Assembly (NCBI GenBank): GCA_009792885.1
Contig: WMCF01000003.1
Span: 17,322,297 to 17,386,296, forward strand
Reading direction: 5' to 3'
DNA: 64,000 bases
From: Eremophila alpestris peregrina
Taxonomy: Eukaryota; Chordata; Aves; Passeriformes; Alaudidae
The notes under the pieces were generated by a model that saw nothing but the letters and a program-made list of their open reading frames with translations, did no database searches and was not told the origin of the DNA. The position numbers and the translations under genes are program-made. Shown here in pieces: positions 1 to 12,900 of this stretch (positions are counted from its first letter, which is position 1; each line of letters begins with the position of its first letter).

Positions 1-909
1 TCTGATTCCTGCTTCAATCCTTCTATACAGTCAGCAGTTTAAATAGAATTTTGAAAAATCCTTAGATAAGCATCATGCTATATCAATAAAAATGTAAAAC
101 ATTAGAAAGATTAGAACAGGAAAGTGGGAACTTTCCTACTGTATCCTTTTTCCTTTTACTTCAGAGGGAATGAAAAAGATTTCTTTTCCTCTTAGACAGG
201 TGATAAATTAATTTTTACTGGACACTTCTGCCAGATTAAAAAGGCAGAGCTCAGTGATAAACTGTGGGCTCACCATCCTTACAGACAACTTGGTGATGCT
301 CCTTACCTGCAAAGGGTTCTGTGTTCTTCTCACTGACACACTGTACTGATGAATAACTGCTCCTTGTGCTTTTCCTTTCCATGTTTAAGTGACTGTAGTT
401 TAGATACTAAGTTATAATGATGTTTCTCCCCTTCACATCCACTTTTTTTTTGTACACACCTACAAAAGTTCTTTCCTGCTTAAGTGTAGTAGTTTCTCTG
501 GCTAGCACTAAGTGCTACAATTTGCCATCTCTTCTTCTAGTCACACACAAAGAATTCAACCCAGTCTTAAATACCTGCCACTGCATAATGACCCTTTAAC
601 ATCAGTGGTGTATGTGAGAACTGATGTAGTCCATGCCCACTGTCAGGCATGGTGGTCTGCTCCTGATGGATAAATCTGAATTTAATAGCTAAAAACTTCT
701 TATCAAATATGCTGTGTTTTAATCTCTTGGTTCAGGGGCACTGGTCTGGGTTTACTATTAACTATTTTCCTGATAGGGAAAGAAGCCACTATCATTTGCT
801 TTTGATACTGTTTTTTCACCTGAAAGCGCGTAGTTCGTAACTTACATTTGCTTACGGTGTTACAACAGGTGTTACTGACTTTTTAGCTTCAGAGTTTTCA
901 CTTTTAACT
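1..909 (+). other. Upstream part of PSEN1 (5' intron and short 5' UTR)
   Basis: No coding segment is recognised before the PSEN1 start codon. A polypyrimidine/AG acceptor (TTTTTAG ending at 886, or the weaker CTTCAG ending at 892) lies just before the ATG, so the first coding exon probably begins there with about 20 bases of 5' UTR. In other vertebrates PSEN1 has non-coding first exons. They and the promoter are probably upstream of this window, and I see no CpG island in these 900 bases. Confidence 0.5.
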
Positions 910-993
910 ATGTCTGAGGAAAGTGAAGAGTCTGTTCCTTTGCTTCCACTTCAGCAAGAGTCCATGGCCTCTGCTCTGTTTAATACTGATCAG
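910..993 (+). CDS. PSEN1: PSEN1 coding exon 1 (N-terminal tail)
   Basis: This exon encodes 28 residues starting MSEESEES and ending in FNTDQ, then a GTAGGA donor in phase 0. The ATG has A at -3 and is the first in the exon. The segment is acidic, cytosolic and poorly conserved. It replaces the 29-residue mammalian first coding segment, which also ends in Q before an exon starting NDN. The exact 5' end of the exon is uncertain (887 or 893). Confidence 0.85.
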
Positions 994-3900
994 GTAGGAT
1001 ATAAGTGCACTTTGTTCTTTTAAGCAGTGGGGCACGCGCATGTCACATTTACCTACACTTTAGTAGCCTGAAAGGACAACTTATTTTCTAGCTTTAAGGG
1101 CTAATGAGATTATAACTTGTGTAACTCTTGATGCTGATCTGGTTTTCATGTACTGTGTTTTAGTATGTAAAGGCCTTTTTTGATTGCATCTTTGTTCCTA
1201 ACTAGAGAAGGGAGTAAAATGACACGTATTAGTCTAATTTCTTCAGTTTTTCTCTTCGTGTTTGATATAACAGGTTTCTGTAGTGGTGTGCTAGTTGATC
1301 AAGCTTTTCCTTTCGATGTTTCTGTGTTTGCTCTGTGAAGCTGTAGATTTTTAATTTATTTTGATATATTTCTGTTCCAGAGATGGGGTAAGTGCTCCCT
1401 CATGCAAGACTGTTATTACAGCAGAGAAAAAGCAGCACATTCGTCAAGAGTGCAGAAACCCAAGAACTCGGTCTGCTCTGCTTCTGCAGAGTTCCGAGTC
1501 TCTGTTCATCTCCAGTGTATAGTTACTTATGATCATCTTAGGCAGTTTATTTAGATGGTTAAGTTTATTGTTGTCTTATTGTAGACTGAGAGAAATTGAG
1601 TATTTTACTATCAAAGTGAAAAATGTTATATTGCTGCTATAATCTGTACAGAAATAGGTATAGCATTTCAGATGAAACAAGATCTTTATTTGCATTCTCC
1701 CATCTTCCCATTTCTATCTGACTTTGAGTAATTGTATGTGAGGACTTCATGCAAAAAGCCAAGTGATTTATAATAAATTTTTCATTTAGTAAGAAATAAT
1801 TTTGAACCCTGCATCTTTTTCAGGGCATATTTCAAGTTAATGATAATAAATTCAAACTAAGGTTAAAACTGTGACTCTAACAGTCTGATTGTGTCCTAGT
1901 TTTAATTATTTAATTTAAGCAATTCTAGTTTGGAGTTTTTTCTCCTCTTACATTGCATTTCCTTATTGAAAAATGAAACAGATTTTCTTAAGAGGACAGA
2001 TCTTGAAACCCTGCTGAGCCACAAAAGAAGGAATAGACGGAGCATTTGGTGCATATTGTTACTTTGTACTGCTTTGTAAAAGCAAATTTGTCATGAGTTG
2101 GGGAAGTTATAAAGCTTCAACCAGGGCTTTTGCAGTGTCAGTATTTGCAGTTCAAAGTCCAGGGACTTGTGCTTCTTAATCACTTAAGTGCTTTTAAACC
2201 CCACTATGAGTTCCTGAGTGTGTACTTACCATCTTGTCTGAGGGTGGGGCTGGGAAAATTCTATAGAGAGACTCTCTGAAATTATTATTGATTTATCAAA
2301 AAACTGCAGTGAATTAATGAGATACAAGTCAGCAGTTATGTTTGGAAATGCTACTGAGATCAGGTAATTAGACTTTAACATTGCACATTTAAAGCAAAAA
2401 CTACTTGAGTAGGAATACTTAAGGAAAAAATCATTACATTATTTTCAGTTCCCTGTGTCTTGTCCAGATCAATTTTATGAAAACTGAGTGATATTTTAAA
2501 GGTATTGTAAAAGTTATCATCCTTCAGTTTATTGTACATTTTAATCTAATGCTGCTTTAGTGCACTTAGTCAAACAGAACTGTTTTGCAGGAAGTAATTC
2601 AGAAGAAATGAGATTAATTTTGTAAGGAATCAAAAATATTTTTGCTTTATCTCCCATATTATATTAAACCTCTTGAATTTGAACAGTGCAGCACTGATTT
2701 TGGACATAGTAATATGCTAAAAAAAGAGTGGTCTGTGTCAACTGTCACATTTTAGTGCTTGTTTAGAGTGTCTGGTGATTGTTTTATTTCTTTGTAGTCC
2801 AGAAAAGGTAGAGCATAGCTCAGTCTCCGGTTGTACACATAACATAGAAAAGGTGAATGCCCCCTGCTTCGTGGTGTTTCTTGAAGAGGGCACAAAAGAT
2901 TTGTGACACCAGGAGCCTGGAGTGCAGGCCTGATCATTTACTAATAGATGATGTTCCCAGTCTGTGCTTTTGCTTCCACTGGAAGTTTACCACTGTCTTG
3001 GGATTTGAATTACACACTTAATGTTTCATGTATTATGCCCTTCATGTTTCAGCATTAGAAAGGACAGGAAGCTCTTTCATATTTATGATAAGAGTGTTGG
3101 AATTTCTTCAATATCAATGAAAGGATTTGGCAGTAGTTTTCTTGAGAAAGAATAAAATTTGCTTAACCTTCCACATTGAAACTTTGGGATCAAATAGCAG
3201 ACTAAAGACTGAGAATTACCTGAGTTGAATGACACACCATTTCTGTGTCATTCTTACTAAACATATGAGAACACCATACCTTGTGAAAATCCATTTTCAT
3301 ATATATTCAACTTAGCATACTCAAGTGGGAATAACAGAGTAAAGAAAGTAAACATTTTCTTGGGATTTTCATGGAGAGGGGATCATAAATGTCAGTTTGG
3401 CATTATTCTTAAGGGTCAGTACAGCTCATTCTTGTTAAGTTACAGGCATTCTACTGTCATGCGTCCTTTTAGCAAATGTAGTTTGAACCAAGGGAAAAAG
3501 ATGTCTTTATTCATCTTTTGAAATTCTGTTCAAAGGAAAGGTGACACAGGCTCTTAGATACAACCAGCCTACTTTTCACTGTTGGTGTTTTTTATGTAAA
3601 TGTTTCTACCATGACCCCGTGCTCCCATTCTTTTAATAACTGTGATGCAGTTAATTACTGCTGTTTAAATCCCTGCTGTACAAGTGTTCTTGGCAGTAAA
3701 TATTGTCTCACATGTTTTCTCCTCAGGGTCATCTTTAGCTTAATGTACAAGCACATTTGTGGAGAGTTGCTGAGGGAACTGATTTTTCTGTATTGCAGAA
3801 TGACAACAGTGAAAGGCGTCGCCATGATAACAGTGAACGCAGGAGGAATGACAATGCCGAGTCTGAGACAAATGGGCAGCCACAAAACAACATTCAGCAG

Positions 3901-6900
3901 GTGGTGGAGCAAGATGAAGAAGAAGATGAAGAGCTAACACTGAAATATGGGGCAAAACATGTGATTATGCTGTTTGTGCCTGTCACGCTTTGCATGGTGG
4001 TTGTTGTTGCAACTATCAAGTCTGTCAGCTTTTATACACGCAAGGATGGACAGCTGTATGTATCAGTATTTCCCCCTCTCTTTTTAGTGGACCTAGATAA
4101 CTTTCTTTAAACTCCCAGTTATATTGGAGTCTGATTCAAGCAGTGAACTTCCTCTTGCCTCCATTTTCCCCTTCTCCAGTCCAAAAATAGTTTTGTTTTA
4201 CTCCTTCCAGAAATCAGACTCTTCTCTTTGTGGTACTATTGACATTTGTTGTTTGTCTGGTGACCAGTGGGGATAATATCTTGGTTGTTACTGCTTGATT
4301 CAAATCCCAGTCCTCATTTTAATACTTCATCATGCTATGTGGTATTTAGAAAATAAACTCCTTCCTGAGCCAAAGCCATTTCACTTGTACTATGCTAGAA
4401 TAAAAAAGTTTTGGAAAAGGAACAAAACTAGTAGTGTAAATGACATAATATATATGCCATGTTCTGGTTTGCCCATACTGTTTGATAAAGAAATTCAAAT
4501 GCAAGGGGAATATAACTTCAAGAGGTTCACTTCTGGTGAAGTTATAGAAACTTCCCTGGCAGAAATTTCTGTAGAAGTTTTTGGGCTTTTGGTAAAATAC
4601 TAACGTTGCCAAAAAAACCCAATTCCAGTGAAAACTGATTTGAGAGGAAGGGGGCAAAGGAAGAATACTGAGCCTGGCAGAAACTGCAGCAAGTCATAGA
4701 ATCACAGAATGTTAAGGAGTTGGAACAAACCCTAAAGATCAGTCTAAATGTTCCACTGTGAAAACATGTAGACAAAATGATTCAAAGTGTGTTTGGCTTT
4801 GAAATGTTTGTATAATATAAGCATGTCATAAAATGTTTCAATGAAACACAGAGTTCTTCTTCACTTCAGAAGCTGTTGATCAAATAATTATTTTTTTTTT
4901 TTTTAGATTTTATTTATGATAAGTATTCCCATCTCACATTCCCATCCCGCAATGAAGTAGTTGCCCCAGGAGATTGTATTAATTTAGGAAAGAGTGAATT
5001 GAGCCCATACATTGTTTTGTTGAAATCACAGGGGAGCCTTTCATGGCAAATCCATAGGTGAAATTCCAGGTGCACTGGCCAGCACATGAGTGAGAGTGGC
5101 AGTGACACACAGTGTGGGAGTAGCCATATCAAACTGTGGGCAGCTCTAGGCTTTATCTGCTTTACAAAGCAGAAAACAGTAGTAATCTAGGAATGTAGGA
5201 AAGGCAGGTCTTCTAAGGAATTGAAGTTTGCCTAATATGATACTGTGCCACCTTTCAAGTTTTGCCTTAGTAGAAAATAGATGTGCTTTTACAGCTCTGA
5301 ATTGAAAGATCCCTGCAGTTTTGTTTGATGTTGGTCTTACATACCAGAAACATCTGTGCAGTGTAATTTCAGTTGACTTTTTTGTTTTTGTAGCATCTAC
5401 ACTCCTTTCACAGAAGAGACAGAGACAGTAGGACAGAGAGCCCTGAATTCTATTCTTAATGCAGCCATCATGATCAGCGTTATCATTGTCATGACCATCC
5501 TCCTGGTTGTGCTTTACAAATATAGGTGCTACAAGGTAAGTAGTTGTGCTAGTTTTATTTATTAGTACAGAGCATATAGAGAATGGAACAAAATTAAGGC
5601 TTATCAAGGATGAGTGAGTGAAAGTAGCAGAATTGGTGATTTAATTCACTGTTTCAGTTTTGTGGCTTCTGTTCATTTGGCACAAAGCAGGGCAAAGGCC
5701 CAGTGCTATCACTGCCATCTGTTCTGTCAGTTAGAAATAGGGTGACATTGCTTTCTATTCTTTTGAAATGTTCATGCACTGAACTCTTTCTGTGGTCAAG
5801 AAATACAAAAGACAGACTTGGTCCTATTTTGAGGGCTCTGCTCTCCCACCCTGTCCCCAGTACAGATGTCTTCCATGAGTGTGTGTGGCTGTACACACCA
5901 GAGACTCTGTGTGGCCAACACAGAGACTCTATGGCTCTTTGTGAAAGGCTTCAATCATGTAATGATGTAATCTAGGCAAGTACAGGCTTAGCATAATTAA
6001 TTGCAGTGCCACCTTCATGGGAGGAGTTGTCCCTGAAAATTCCTGGTTTGTTTTGGTCTTAATGATCTATTTGACAAGGCTGATCCTAATAAAGCTTCTC
6101 AGTATGCAGCCACGACCTTGAATCTGTTTCACAGTTTCACAGTAAAACACAGTGGGATTCAGAGGTTTGCTTCATTTCATTTTGTTTTCAAGAGGGAACT
6201 GTGGTTTTGGTCTTCATGCCTGTGGATGAAACCCCTTTAAAAATTATCTGTGGAGTCACAGGGGAAATTGTTTTTTGCCTGAATCTGCATATATCGTGGA
6301 ATACTGATTTTTAATGTATGGACCTTCACTTCTATCATAGTGTGGTGTTACATCTGAACTGACAGAGTGTTCTTGTTAAACTGGCAATTCTTTTCATTCT
6401 AATGAAGTCAAATAACTACTGTGCTTTAACTAGGTTCCTTAGTAGCCACTTGGTTCTCCTCAGGTGCTGAAGGCAACAACTAGTTTTTAGTAAGCTTTTC
6501 CCATTTCTGGTTTCCTTCTTAACCTTTTAAAGCACAGCACATTTTCCTTATATAAGTAATTGTTCTAATAAAAATTAGAATTATTAGATACTAGCAATTT
6601 CCTGTGGTTATATTTTACGCTAATACACTAAATAATTAACTTATTTTTTAATTTCCTGTTAAAGTATTTCTAAGCTGCTCTATCAGAATGCTGTGCAATG
6701 TAGTTACCTGTCAATTGAGTTCTGTTTTACACACAGTTCTATATGTAGATTGTAGTCCAGATTATGGGGAATGGAATTTATAATGAAACAACATTAGGAC
6801 TTCATCTGGTAGTGATAATTTGCTTATCTTCACAAGATTTTTATCTGAAAACTCTTTTGAAGAAAGGAAATACTACTTCAGCTTCGCTGTTGTTGGTTTC

Positions 6901-9900
6901 CCGTGGTTGTCTTGTACATGATATTTCTTGCTCCTCAGTCTAACCAGAATCAGCATCTTTGAAGGGGATTGTATTGGATTAGCTTTTTCTTTTTAATTTA
7001 TTATTCTCTGCATTCTTCATTGTTTCTGTCTGCCTAACCGAAGTCTGACTGCTGTAGCTCATTTTAATTCTCTGCATCCTGCAGCCCATCCTTAATTTTT
7101 ATTCAAGTTGTAGCAGCAAAGCCAAATTTGTAGCAGCAATCAATAAGCATCAAAGTTGTTGTTAAATGAAGAGAGAAAATTCTTTAATGAGAAGGCAAAA
7201 AACGTGTTGTGGTACCCTGCTAGGAAAACAGCAAGCAAAACTTACCAGAAGTACTTTGGAAAAGTCACTTGTAATAATAGAGGCTGGTGATCTGGAAAAT
7301 GCTACAGTGAATGAGAATACACTGAGAATAAAGCAAACATCTGTGTGTAAAATGCCAACTTGGATCAGCTCTTGAAACTACCTCCTCTAGTTCTGTTGAC
7401 AGTAGTTATGCAAGGAGTGTGTAGAAGTTTGCTGGACTATGGCCTTGGTGTTTGACACTATCAGCATTCACTATTTTTTAGGATGCAACATTACTATTCA
7501 CTTTATTTTCTTAAGTGATAAGTTTAAGAGTTTATATTACAAATACAAGAACTACAGATAGAAGTCATGAGACAACTTTCTTTGCTGTTTTCTTAAAGTA
7601 GTTTCAACTAATTTTACTGAGGAATAAAGTTACTCTTTATAAGTCCCTACTTAGTAGCTTTACAAGTTCTTGGAGAATTTGGTTCTGTTTCAGTCAATAC
7701 ATACAGATACTCACCTCTGGAAAGATTCATTCTCCCACTTGCTGGGAGTGGTGACAGTTTGAAATACTGAGACAGATACTTTGGCAGTTTTCCTGCAGCA
7801 TTTTTACAGGCACCATGCTTATTGCATGTGGGAATTTCTTAAGTCTTTTTGAGAATATACTAGCATAAGCTAGTCTGTTAGATCAGGAAGTTAAATGACA
7901 GGGTTTATTTGGTTGAAGGTTAAATTTGAACCTCTTTTGAGAAGCAATGTGAAGAAGGAGAACAAATGTTGCAAAAATGGCTGAAAATTTTAAAAATGCA
8001 TATGAAAAATTTAGCATTAGACTCAAATGTACTAAATTACTAACTGTAATGGTTGGATTCTTAATTTGTCAGAAGGTCCAGGTTGCATTATGTGTGATTC
8101 CTTTAGTCTTTGTGCATATGCACTTTACTTTTAAGTTAACTTTTGCTAAATCTTTTAAGAACATAAGATGCATTCTACTGCACACCTTTAAGAAGAGGAA
8201 AAAGAGATAATACAGTTTTTTAACAGCTTCTAAATACTTTAATCTGGTTTGCGTATTTAGCAAATTTAGCCAGGTAATTTTCCACTGATTGTATCTGTTC
8301 AAAGCAAGATTCCTTATGTAGCTTTGATTTCTAGATTATTGCTTCTGACAGGTTGTCTACTTGTAATACTGGGTCAGGTTTTATGAAAGAGATTCTGTGC
8401 TGGGACATATGTTCAGTCTCATGTAAGAGATGTTAAGAGATTACTGGGGTTAAAGGGGTCTTTGTGGTTTTTTCACTTCGCACAATAAATACTAGAAGAG
8501 TGCACTTCTGTCAGTGCCTGTCATTTCGAGGTTTAAACAGCAGTATTGTACTCCCTGCTGAGTACAACACTGAACTGTTCCTTATTGACTTGTTGGGCAT
8601 GTAAGTCTGCTCTCATATCAAAATTAGGGTTTATGTCTGTAGATGACTGATAGAGAATATAGAAATTTCTATATAGACATTCATTGATGATATTTCGACA
8701 GATAAGCGCTGAAGGTTTTTCTGGGTTCCAGCATTTAATTCTATAACTGCATTCTGAAAATGGTTTGAAGTCAGAGCAGCACAAAAGTGAATCATGTTTT
8801 CCATCTGTGTTCATGCTGGATGATTCTGCTATGTTATAATGCCACTGGTGTCAAAATGGTCTAAAAATATGCAAACAGTAGTTTTCAATAGAGCTAAAGA
8901 ACATCTAGTGAAAGTTCACAAAGCATTTAAAATTCATAAGTGTAACATGAAATACAACAACGTGAACAGACTGAACATGAATGTAGCACCATCCAAAGAG
9001 AGATGTCTTAAAGCATTTTTGTGTTTTAAATGAAATGAAAAATAACCTTAAAATCATTTTAATAGATGCTAAATTTAAAATAACAAGTCTAAAAACATCT
9101 GTATTGATATCTTCTTCTCCAGGTGATCCATGGTTGGCTTATCATTTCTTCCCTTTTGCTGCTTTTCTTTTTCTCTTTCATCTACCTGGGGTAAGTGAAC
9201 TAAACCATTAATAGACTATTTTTCATGTTTCACTTCAGGTGTGTATTTATTTTATAACTAGGCCTTTAATCTTAAGAGGAACACCAGTGAGTAAGCTATT
9301 GCAATAAAATTTTTAGTTTTAAATAGGCTGATACAGTACACACAGAGAGTGATTTGTGGGTTTATAGTGCATCTGATTAGGTACAGAAGCTAATCTGTAC
9401 CTAATCCATCACACGCATCACCAGAATAAGCACATCTTGCTTATCAGAATATCTCAGGAGGAGCTTGTTCTGCTGGCATGTCTTCTGATAACTTTTCATG
9501 GACATGTGACTCGAGGGCAGTTGTTTACATCATGGCTTTGATTGTTAGCAGTATATGCAAAGGCTGTTTGCATGGAAGTGGTGGAGAAGAGTCAGCTGAA
9601 AAGAATCTACTATCTCACCAAAATACATTCAGTGCTTTTCTTCTCAAATTTGGAAGCATGTCCTTGTCCAGACATCAAGAAAATCCAGCCAAAATACTCA
9701 GTATTTTCTAAAATGAGCAGCCTCCTGAGGGTTTGTAACTAGGGTTATGTCATGAAATTATTATACTCTATAAGTTTTTATGCCACTTGATGACAAACAC
9801 TTCTCTTTGAAGAAGCTTGTTTAATTTGGTTTCTGGAAGGAGAATGTGGACTTCCCTGTAGTCACTTGTTTTTGCTAGAAGTGATTTGTGATGGCTTTTG

Positions 9901-12900
9901 TGGTCAGTAGTTTCTCTAACCCTAGCAGTAGGTTTTGAAATACAAGGCAATTCCTTCATCTGTCCCTCCTGCCTTACAGCAGTGCTGGCTTCCTTTTGCC
10001 AGAAGTTCAAAGAGTGAGGGAGTTTGTAGACCAATTATACATAATGACAGTAAGGCACATCCTCTTAACACTGTACATCTCAAAGGTCAACTGACAGCTG
10101 CCGAAGACAAGTTTCCTGGAGGAAAGTACTATGCAAATTATAGGGTTGTTAGTGGCTTGATGAGTTGGGAGCAGCAGATTCTGCAAAAAGCCATCACAAC
10201 CATTTCTTCCCTGAGTCAGCAGAAATCACCTGTGACTTGGTGATGACATTTGTCTATTATTGAGATTCTTAATTAGTTTATAGTATTTGGTGTGACAGGG
10301 ACATGATTAATTCAAAAATAAAGCTTTTTACTTCAGTGTTTATGGGGAATAATAGAATAAACATGTATCTTTGAAGGTATCAAGGCATTCCACAGGCAGC
10401 ATGTATAATGGATCTTTAAAGGCATGCAAAGATCTCTCTCTGCTTTAGTAAGTAGAGAGCGATCTTTGCATGCTTTTAAAGATGCATTATAACCTCACAA
10501 GTTCTGATTATTCTGATTTTTTAAAGTTATGAGCATAATCAAAACTACTGATTTTGCAGTAATGTCTTTTCCTGTCAGTTTCTGGTTTGATTGAGAAGAC
10601 AATAGAACATTAAGGAAAATTTTCAACAGAGCAAAAGAGTTGGTGTGAAGCAAACACTGGCAAAATTAATCCTATTGTGAGGAATAGTCAAGTACTAATT
10701 GGAGAAAAAATTTTACATTTTGCCACTACACTGAATATGAACATTTTTAAAAAGATATTCTGAAGTTTGCATCTGTAATTTGTTTCCATTGTTTCAAGCA
10801 AATGCAGTCTATGTTGTTTTCCTTTATTTAGCGAGGTTTTTAAGACGTACAACGTTGCCATGGACTACATTACAGTGGCACTCATGATCTGGAACTTTGG
10901 TGTTGTGGGAATGATTTGCATCCATTGGAAGGGCCCTCTTCGGCTCCAGCAGGCATATCTCATCATGATAAGTGCTCTCATGGCCTTGGTGTTCATTAAG
11001 TACCTTCCTGAATGGACTGCGTGGCTTATCCTGGCTGTCATTTCAGTGTATGGTGAGTTTGGGAGCAAGGCACAGTAACAGGTCCTGTGCTGGGAATTTC
11101 TTTTATTCCCTGACTTTTCCACTTGTCTGATTAGACCTTAAAAAAAAAGTGTGTGTGTGTGTGTATCATCCACAGTAGCAGATAAGGTGATTACAGACTT
11201 CATAAATGAGATCATGATCCTAAACTGAGATCAGTTCCCTGCAGCTGAGGGCTTTGTATTACTGTATGATCCCTCATGTTTCCTGGACTCTTTAGATTCT
11301 TTGGGGAGGAGAACTGAATAAATTCAAGAGAGGAGGAGATGAGGGAGACCCATTTTGGTCTTTTTTATGAAGGTGGAGAACTTTCAGCTTCTCATTTTCA
11401 CCAAGAATCTTTGGAAACCCCTGTACATTCAAAATTTAGTTGATTGTTTTTTCTGTACAGTCCCATACAAACATAGATATGCCCAACCTGTGGATTGCTC
11501 AAATTTGTGGACATAGGAACAACAAACTGATCCACACCTGAAAGAAAGAAGGAAGGAAGGATTAAGAGCAGTTTGTGTTGCTCAAAGTAATTTTAAATTT
11601 AGAAGGATACGGTTGTGAGATCTGTTTTGTTGGCTTTTTTTTTTTAATTCATGGTAGTGGTCACATACTGCTTTTTTTCAGAATGATGGCTGAGAGAAAC
11701 CTAGATGTAGTTTTTCCATAAAGCTTTAGGGGGCACTGAGCACTTGGTAAGAAGATCACTGTATCCTAAAGACTGATTTAATTTCCAGGCAAGACTAACA
11801 TTCAGTTACATAGACATAATTAAAGCATTACAGCTAAGTGAAGATGTGCTCTTAATTTAAATTTTTTTGGAAGTAAGTGTGCTGAACGTGTGCTCTCAAA
11901 GTCACTGATCATGATAAAGACTGAGAATCTGTCCAGATGTAAATGTAGGGGTTGATGAGATTTGATTAGCTCTTATACATCAGTGTACTCCTTAAGTGTC
12001 CTCTTTCTTCAGGGAGAGGAAAATTGTCCCTTCTATGTATGCTCATGGATCACAAAGCACATTAGGAAAAACTTCCCCAGCCCCATTTCCACCCTTCATA
12101 CAACTGGAAAAAATCTGAGTGCTCCAAGCATTCAGCCTTTATTCAGTGATAGCAAAACGAAATTACTCAAGATCAGCTTCCAGGACCATGATGTAGTTGT
12201 TTTGAGTAAAGGGGATGAAAGTTTTCAAAGCCTCCGACACCACACCGAGAATTCTTTACTTGAGTGGGACCAGCAGTCCCTGGTGCCAGGGCAGTTGGCT
12301 CAGGGGCAGAAGGCCTGCTCTGAGCAGCATAGAGCTCCTGACAAATCAGCTGTTCCTTTCAGGGTCAGATTTCGTTTCAAATTAATTTAAAAACATATAG
12401 AATTAGGAGAATTAAGTAAGCCTCACCTGTTGTCTTAAAATTTCTTGTAGCGCTGAACTTAGGTTACAAAAAGCTTTCCTAATAGAAGGCAAGCTTGGGC
12501 ATTTCCAAGATGGGAGTTGAAGAGTAACTTCCTTGAATTATTCACAGGTCAAATTATAGGCATAGGTACATTTGCAGTTGCATAATATCGTAAGTGAGGA
12601 ATATAATGTATTTAAATTTGTATGCATATTACAGTAATATGTAAAATAGGTTCCATAACTGAGAATATTAAAAAGCATTGCTGTAGTATACTGAATTGTG
12701 GCCAATGGCTGTCTTCGAAATCTGTATTCAGGGTGCATTTTCTTACTTCAGGTCTCTCCAAGTGCTGTAATTTCTATATTTATAGAAAAAAAATATAACT
12801 GTGTCTGCAGGGATGTAAGATCTGTTTACTCATCATTTCAGATTTGGTTGCTGTCCTGTGTCCAAAAGGTCCTCTTCGCATGTTAGTTGAAACAGCTCAA

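Larger units (their letters stand above)
9191..10831 (+). other. PSEN1 intron 4, containing two hairpins
   Basis: 1.6 kb intron containing a 13-bp perfect hairpin (9375-9406) and the long palindrome at 10405-10490, listed separately. The rest is unremarkable. Confidence 0.7.
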
